Assembly (NCBI GenBank): GCA_030533445.1 | Contig: CM060070.1 | Location: forward strand, 29,412,501-29,476,500 | Source of the DNA: Cyprinodon diabolis | Taxonomy: Eukaryota > Chordata > Actinopteri > Cyprinodontiformes > Cyprinodontidae | Direction: 5' to 3' | Length of the DNA: 64,000 bases | Part shown: positions 60,401-64,000 of the stretch, piece by piece | Layout of the letters: each line of letters opens with the position of its first letter | Numbering within the stretch: position 1 is the stretch's first letter | Made by a program: the position numbers and the translations under genes | Notes under the pieces: generated by a model | What the model was told of the DNA's origin: nothing | Seen by the model: the letters and a program-made list of their open reading frames with translations, nothing else | Databases searched by the model: none

Positions 60401-61982
60401 CAGGCAGAGGAACAGAGGTAGGTGGATTAACATTCAGCAAGGTCTTCACATCCTGCAGTTCCCGGGTTAGGGAGCTCATAGTCTGCATAACCTGTGTCTG
60501 CTGTTGAATCATGGTCTGAATCAGGGCTTCATGCTGGCCTAGCAGTAAACCCTGGTGGGAAATAGCACTGCGTAATTGCTCTCCAGAGTCAGCTTGGTCA
60601 GTTCGTTCTGTCATGTTTGGGTTTTCAGACTCTGAATAGAGTCAATGATCAGTTAAGGGTTTTATTGAAGATTTGTGGTAGTACAGAGAGGAGTCCGGCA
60701 GGCAGGGTTGTCAGGATACTGCTGGAAGAGGTTTGGTGACAGGTGAGCAACAGTTCGGTGCTGGTAGAGGAGTGAGGGATGTGTGAGACTCACAGAGAGG
60801 ACGGCTTGGCGTCTGTTTGGGAGGATGGTGTCCAGTGGTCCAGCCTATTGGTGCAGGTCCGGTTGGCGAGATCAGATGGTGGTGTCTGAGGGTGGACAGG
60901 CAGGTGAGCTCAGGCAGGAGGGCTTCTTAATGTTCTGAGGCCTGAAGCCTCACTGGTTCCTAGAGGCTGACTGAGTGGTTTCAAGGCTTGGAATCCTGGG
61001 TTCTAGGAGAAGGGAGCAGAGAGGACAGGGTGATATTCAGGCAAAGCTAAGGTGCTAGGCTTGGTTCTGGATCAGTTGTACCAACGCTGGAGCATTAACG
61101 AACTGATGCCCTCCTCCTGGTCCCAGCTCCTTAAAAAGGGTGGGAATCAGCTTGATGAGGAGCACCTGCCCGTCCAGTCCTGCAGAGAGAGAAAAGGAAA
61201 AACCCAGCCTGCACCCACGACTGGGAGTATGACACCGCAAGCATAATGGACTGGAAATCCAGGGCTGTTGGCCAGCCTCGTTCATTACTCATTCAGGTTA
61301 ATCATCTCGTTATCTCAAGAAATCAATATCTGTTTCCTCCCGGTAATGAGATAATTATCTTATTATTTTGAGAAAACAATTAATGGTTTAACCGTGATAA
61401 TGAGATAGTTATGTCATTATCTTGCGAAAGCAAAGGAAAAAAAAAAGTCAAGTATGACCACTCTCGGCTTCCGTACCTTACTATCTTCATCTCTGAAATT
61501 AGAAACATTTGTGTTCGTGTTTCTCATCATGGTCCCCCCCCCCGCCCCTATCTACAGCAACGGCCTAATGACTACGGCATCCCTGTGGCAGTGGAAGTCA
61601 CTTATGTTCAGGACAATTTTCTCACAAGTGATGTCCTCAATGAGATGGTACTGATTATGCAGACTCATTAAATTAAAGCCAAACCCCTAAAGGTAGAGCA
61701 AGGCAGGGCTAAAGACGTTCATATTTCTTCTACAGATGCTGCTGGTCGATTATTACAGGACAGCACCAGATCTGGTCCAGTTTAACCAGTACTGGTGTCC
61801 TGAGACGACCATGATGGACAAGATAAAGGTAGGACACATGTAGGTCAAAGGCTCTGTGTCAAAGTATGCGTTAAATAACGTTTCTGTCTCTGCAGGGCTC
61901 TCTAAGCTGCCATGCCCCCAAAGACCAGGCCTACTCTCAGATCTTAGAACATGTCTACAGCCAACTGAGCACCACACACTGA
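45407..61982 (+). CDS. mpnd: MPND, MPN (JAMM) domain protein with RAMA domain
   Basis: Thirteen coding exons: 45407-45410, 45803-46005, 46080-46301, 48577-48667, 48753-48831, 48919-49015, 49096-49168, 49256-49332, 50706-50874, 58412-58482, 61558-61647, 61736-61828 and 61896-61982 (TGA). They give 451 aa and every junction keeps frame. After an acidic N-terminus, residues about 45-140 form the RAMA domain (LTRRGITLRVLLKDGL, FNSPSAWATHCK, KKSGCGWASVRY), linked in the literature to recognition of N6-methyladenine in DNA. An acidic linker follows. The MPN/JAMM metalloprotease domain shows all metal and catalytic residues: Glu207 in TLVELSAF, then HSHP (His299, His301), Ser309 and Asp312 (HxHx7SxxD). 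The protein should be a zinc-dependent protease of the nucleus. Introns 3 and 9 are long because of transposon insertions. A polyadenylation signal lies at 62373. Confidence 0.97.
46803..47091. mobile_element. hAT MITE of the GGGCTGCAAC type, copy 1
   Basis: It begins TGGGGCTGCAACTA and ends ...GTTTTAGCTCTA, the inverted form of TAGGGCTGAAAC. The interior has GATTAATC-type words shared with the copy at 47929-48317. The left flanking 8-mer ATAGGTAC and right 8-mer ATATGTTC match at six of eight positions. It abuts another hAT MITE exactly at its right target site. It lies in mpnd intron 3. Confidence 0.75.
47100..47625. mobile_element. hAT MITE of the TAGGGTTGTCA type
   Basis: The terminal inverted repeats begin TAGGGTTGTCA on both strands, continuing into repeated GTATCGATAC words. 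The flanking 8-mers are ATATGTTC (47092-47099) and ATATGTAC (47626-47633), seven of eight identical. No coding frame is present. It starts directly at the right target duplication of the preceding MITE. Confidence 0.85.
47929..48317. mobile_element. hAT MITE of the GGGCTGCAAC type, copy 2
   Basis: The ends are TAGGGCTGCAACTAAC at the left and, inverted, TAGGGCTGAAACAATTAA at the right. The flanking 8-mers are both ATATTTAT (47921-47928 and 48318-48325), an exact 8-bp target duplication. At 389 bp without an ORF it is a MITE. It lies in mpnd intron 3, about 300 bases after the TAGGGTTGTCA element. Confidence 0.9.
50904..51054. mobile_element. Small palindromic MITE
   Basis: The 151-bp block is almost a perfect inverted repeat. 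AGTGTTAGGATAATTATCAT followed by GTGAGTTTATTACA at the left returns inverted as AGTGTTAAGATAATTATCAT and GAGTTTATTACACC at the right. A half copy is at 27096-27185. The target duplication is unclear. It lies at the start of mpnd intron 9. Confidence 0.75.
51162..51183 (+). repeat. Uninterrupted run of 22 G
   Basis: A pure poly-G run in mpnd intron 9, on the transcribed-RNA sense strand. Such runs are capable of G-quadruplex formation and are length-unstable and hard to sequence, so the exact length may be an assembly estimate. Confidence 0.85.
53069..54009. mobile_element. TA-flanked inverted-repeat element nested in the hAT
   Basis: TA lies at 53067-53068 and 54010-54011. The ends read CAGAAGAGGATTAGGGCCAC at the left and, inverted, CGGAAGAGGATTAGGGCCAC at the right, and the inverted repeat extends about 75 bp through a poly-A run into GATTTTTAAATTT. 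The inside is largely a minisatellite of a palindromic word, with an inverted piece of the same words at 53877-53940. No coding frame is present. It is a MITE of uncertain superfamily, with TA duplication. Confidence 0.8.
53138..53672 (+). repeat. Minisatellite of TCAGAATTCTGACTTTAATC units
   Basis: About 25 units of 20 bases alternate between TCAGAATTCTGACTTTAATC and a variant with CCTTTTTTTC in the second half. Each unit contains the palindrome TCAGAATTCTGA. Inverted copies of the unit occur at 53877-53940, so the whole can fold into a long hairpin. It lies within the TA-flanked element. Confidence 0.9.
55237..57139 (-). mobile_element. hAT element with exact 8-bp target duplication and transposase remnants
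   Basis: The ends are CAGGGGCGCAACTAC at the left and, inverted, CAGTGGCGCAAAAACC at the right. CGTCCGTA flanks both sides exactly (55229-55236 and 57140-57147). On the minus strand it keeps exon pieces of a ZMYM/TTF-type hAT transposase: a Lys-rich first exon near 56815-56715, and a piece at 55650-55330 with DPSGWPLPHKMGDIF and FRLLSNGEKVERHWL. The catalytic core is gone. A long C-tract occupies the left end (about 55286-55328). It lies in mpnd intron 9. Confidence 0.92.
55286..55328 (+). repeat. Long C-rich tract
   Basis: A run of about 40 bases is almost all C, broken only by four single A's. The opposite strand is G-rich. It produces false glycine- and proline-rich reading frames. It lies just inside the left end of the hAT element at 55237. 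Confidence 0.85.
57148..58411. other. mpnd intron 9 remainder; probable old MITE
   Basis: The patch at 57519-57595 with GACTATAAGTCACTACTTTTT and GTGGCTTATAAGAAGGTGCGGC resembles the end of a common fish DNA-element repeat. The matching other end was not found. Nothing else is recognised before the exon at 58412. Confidence 0.4.
59032..59637 (-). CDS. Gypsy pol fragment: aspartic protease
   Basis: About 201 codons, overlapping the end of gag in a different frame. ALVDSGSEQNLI holds the active-site Asp-Ser-Gly of a retropepsin, and VVLGYPWLSAHNP is the usual second motif. The frame ends at about 59032, where the segment that should lead into reverse transcriptase is missing. The overlap could be a frameshift site of the living element or simple decay. 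Confidence 0.8.
   Translation of the reverse strand: MSPPPKRQGPPVTLEILAGVCIEDPSPRFQLKAVIYLQDSRHPVSALVDSGSEQNLIDPTLVNCFQIPVRTLPSPISVAALDGSPLATITQQTLPFQFITSGNHHESISFFVFPTKHSPVVLGYPWLSAHNPHINWRESRIETWSSSCLASCLQSALPRSSAAPVCPEVPPDLSLVPSEYHDLNRVFSKDLALCIPPLVRK
59544..60614 (-). CDS. Gypsy gag protein with CCHC zinc knuckle
   Basis: About 356 codons are open. The frame starts at an ATG shortly after the LTR. It has a coiled-coil-like start, a Pro/Ala-rich stretch, a retrotransposon gag core (FLDRFKRTF, LWSLKQGSRSVADF) and a zinc knuckle CLYCGGTGHFRLSC near the C-terminus (C-X2-C-X4-H-X4-C). This is the same architecture as the gag from which PEG10/RTL-type genes were derived. The last residues are out of the usual frame, because the protease continues in another frame over 59637-59544. 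Confidence 0.8.
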   Translation of the reverse strand: MTERTDQADSGEQLRSAISHQGLLLGQHEALIQTMIQQQTQVMQTMSSLTRELQDVKTLLNVNPPTSVPLPAASAPVVPAASSAPDVGVSTPAPEPFTGDLSKSRGFLLQCSLVFSCSPRSFPDDAHKISYLIGLFRDRALKWAESFIDEETILDYSYADFLDRFKRTFASSMGEEEAAKKLWSLKQGSRSVADFTVDFRTLAAQAGWDYSALKAVFLNVLSERIKDELASRDKPDSLEDLIDLAIRVDERLRERVRERRSHDQPPVQRSSPSAPPVPSQARPILSQPTEEPMQIGRAHLSAEERDKRIRGQLCLYCGGTGHFRLSCPLRPKDKVRQLLWRYWRAFVLKTPVLGFS

Positions 61983-62372
61983 GATCCGCCCTGCACGTGT
62001 GACGTGACCTCCAACTGACTCGAGTCCTTCCATTTTTAAACAGCTTAGCAGACCTGAATGGTCTGACGCTCGTTAAATTCTGCTTGAAAATACAAAGATA
62101 GATGCCCTGATTGGTCTCCTGCTTGAGTGTTAATATCCATATAGCATTAAAAACAGACTTTCAGAGCTGGACAGGCACTAGATATGTGAAAGTAGTCGCT
62201 TTTTGTAGTTGTACTGTACTTTATGAGAAGAGACATACAAATCTAACAAAACACAATCCCATAAAAAAGAAATCTGATTTAACTGGACACTGTATGGACA
62301 GTGGAAGACCTGCTGCTTTTAAAAACATGGACCTATATGCTTCCATATTAACAGATATGGATGATTAAGAGT

Positions 62373-62378
62373 AATAAA
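62373..62378 (+). terminator. mpnd: mpnd polyadenylation signal
   Basis: AATAAA occurs about 390 bases after the stop codon at 61982. It is the first clear signal downstream on the plus strand. Confidence 0.55.
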
Positions 62379-62399
62379 TGTCTCGCCTTTATAGACTCA

Positions 62400-64000
62400 G
62401 TCAGTGGGGATAGTAGTTGTGGGTAAGCAGTCAATAGTAGTATAAAACATCCATCAGCCATGTATGCAAAAGTATGTGTTTGATCCAAACGATACTCTCC
62501 AACAGATCCAGTTTTGGCTCCTGGGGTCATATTAAGGAGCTGGTTGTGGAGTACTTCCTCTAGTTCATTAAAACAGGTGTGTGTTTGTGTGTTAGGTGCG
62601 TTGTGTTGTGAACATGCCCATCTGCTGTCCTTTTGTTAGAGTAAAACATGGGCACTCTTTAAGACAGGTATTTGCTTCCTCTCAAACTGTTCTGTATTTT
62701 CTCAAACTGTTTTGTATTTATTACTAACTGTTGACTGTGTGATTTATATGTGTGCAGACAGAGCTATGCCTTAAGCCTGCTGATTGGTGACCCACTAAGT
62801 ATTAAAATATATACACTGGAACCATTTAAATATGATTTATTGTTTAATTGTTTTGCCGCATTATAGCCAAAGAATGTTTATACAGTTTTGTATGGGTTTG
62901 ACCAACATAAAGCAGCATATTAAAGAGTTGAGAGGAAAGAGTACATAGTTTTCTTCTTTTTGACCCCGATTACTCTGATTCCACCAAGGGTAAAACCAAG
63001 GATAATTAATTGGCTTTAAACCCCCCCTCCCCCGATAGCTAAAATTCAGCTTCTTTGCGGAGACCATGGAGGTTTATAACAAAACATTAGTCAACAAACA
63101 ATATCTTAAAGACAAAAGATCACAACATACAGGCCAAGGAGATCTGTAATTTAAACCCATATTGTTTTAAGGGGAAGATGGGTTATAAAACAGCTGAAAA
63201 TCGACCAAGGCATGGGTGTCCAATTAAACTCCCAGGTAAGATGATGATTATTCAGAGAAACGGCACAGAGGTCCATTGCAACTGGAGAAACTAGGAATCC
63301 ACAGCTTGGGTGCTAAAAGTAGTTGACAGAGCTATTAATGGCAAACATGGAAGAAAGCTGTTGCAGATTGCCATAAGCAGAGGTTTAAGGAACATCACAG
63401 ACATGAATGATGCTCTTCCCTGAAACATTTTGTCAGCATCATGCTATGGGTATGCATAGACATGAACGAAAGGAAAGTTAGGCAAAGTTGAAGCAAATAG
63501 AAATTAAAGTAAAAAACCTGGATATGCTTGAATAAAACCTGTTAAGAGATATTAAAACAGGAGGTGAACAGAATAGTGTATTTATAGAAAATGTACTATA
63601 CTTTTATGGCAATTCACATTCAAGGTAGTGAGCTTTACTGCTGCACTGTTGCTCACTGTCAGAAGAAAAGCTGCTATACACCAGCACCACATGGATAAAG
63701 TGTCTTGTCCAAGGAGTCCTGCATCCTAACACACTGTTAGATATCTTAGGTTTAAACTCTATACCTAAAGGTATTCACTCCACCAGTGGAAATACATTCA
63801 ATAAAAGTATTAATTTTGGGGATTCAGAATATTTTTCCAGCCATGTGTTTTTTTAAATGTAAAAAAAAAAAAAAAAAAAATCCATCTTCCTAGTTGAAAG
63901 TGCACACTTCTTTAAATCAAAACCGATTTCAAAAAAGGACTGTTTGCAGTTGACTTCAAACACAAAACAGCATTTTATTTTTGTTTGTCCTTTATTTAAT
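62400..64000. other. Downstream flank; weak transposon relic
   Basis: No exon is recognised. Around 63180-63480 broken plus-strand frames give pieces reminiscent of a Tc1-like transposase (for example a CQHHAMG-like remnant near 63430), but no motif is complete. A poly-A run lies at about 63861-63880. The rest is AT-rich. Confidence 0.35.

Larger units (their letters stand above)
59032..61234 (-). mobile_element. Ty3/gypsy retrotransposon fragment: LTR, gag, protease
   Basis: On the minus strand the parts are an LTR (about 61234-60640, beginning TGTCATACTCC, with an AATAAA near its end), a gag frame, then the protease part of pol. The element stops at 59032, before the reverse transcriptase, so it is a truncated insertion and cannot move by itself. 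It has no second LTR. It is antisense to mpnd. Confidence 0.85.
58545..61473. mobile_element. TA-flanked inverted-repeat element split by a gypsy fragment
   Basis: TA lies at 58543-58544 and 61474-61475. The ends read CAGAAGCCGAGAGCGGTTGC at the left and, inverted, CGGAAGCCGAGAGTGGTCAT at the right. The inner parts (58600-58660 and 61290-61430) are built from AACGAGATAATTATCTCG-type palindromic words. The gypsy LTR piece between 59030 and 61234 was inserted later. No transposase is present. It lies in mpnd intron 9, just before the exon at 61558. Confidence 0.7.

Overview
This is vertebrate, almost certainly ray-finned fish (teleost), nuclear DNA. The genes have many short exons with GT-AG introns. 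The intergenic and intronic DNA is AT-rich and crowded with fish-type transposons (L2 LINEs with an esterase ORF1, Tc1, many hAT and TTAA/TA-flanked elements, Ty3/gypsy pieces). The sequence alone does not give the species.

Layout. 1-6.5 kb: two near-identical L2 LINEs in head-to-tail tandem on the minus strand, one apparently full length with an open ORF2. 6.5-14.2 kb: no recognisable gene, probably an intron or flank of the next gene, with decayed transposons. 14.2-15.7 kb: last three coding exons (plus strand) of a His/Pro/Ser-rich protein, tentatively a GLIS-type zinc-finger factor. 17.2-25.1 kb: a complete seven-coding-exon fatty-acid elongase of the ELOVL8/ELOVL4-like type (minus strand, 263 aa), with an intact Tc1 transposon in its second coding intron. 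28.26-35.95 kb: the complete adenine DNA glycosylase MUTYH (minus strand, 15 coding exons, 524 aa) with a compact promoter. 37.95-40.46 kb: a galectin-3-binding-protein-like gene (plus strand) that lacks a recognisable start and the first half of its SRCR domain. 45.4-62.4 kb: the complete MPN-domain protein MPND (plus strand, 13 coding exons, 451 aa), whose introns 3 and 9 are swollen by nested transposons. 62.4-64 kb: nothing clear apart from a weak transposon relic.

The genes do not form an operon-like system. They are unrelated housekeeping, lipid, repair and secreted-protein genes that share a neighbourhood. The richest unexplained structure is in the mobile DNA: an L2 whose ORF1 and ORF2 lie in one frame split by a single TGA, with no ATG available for the endonuclease; hAT elements with exact 8-bp target duplications; two hAT MITEs abutting at one target site; and two TA-flanked elements with the same style of end and interiors made of palindromic word arrays, one nested in a hAT and one split by a gypsy fragment.

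Exon limits were read by eye from splice signals and reading-frame continuity. In elovl8, mutyh and mpnd every junction keeps frame and the exon lengths sum to whole codons.
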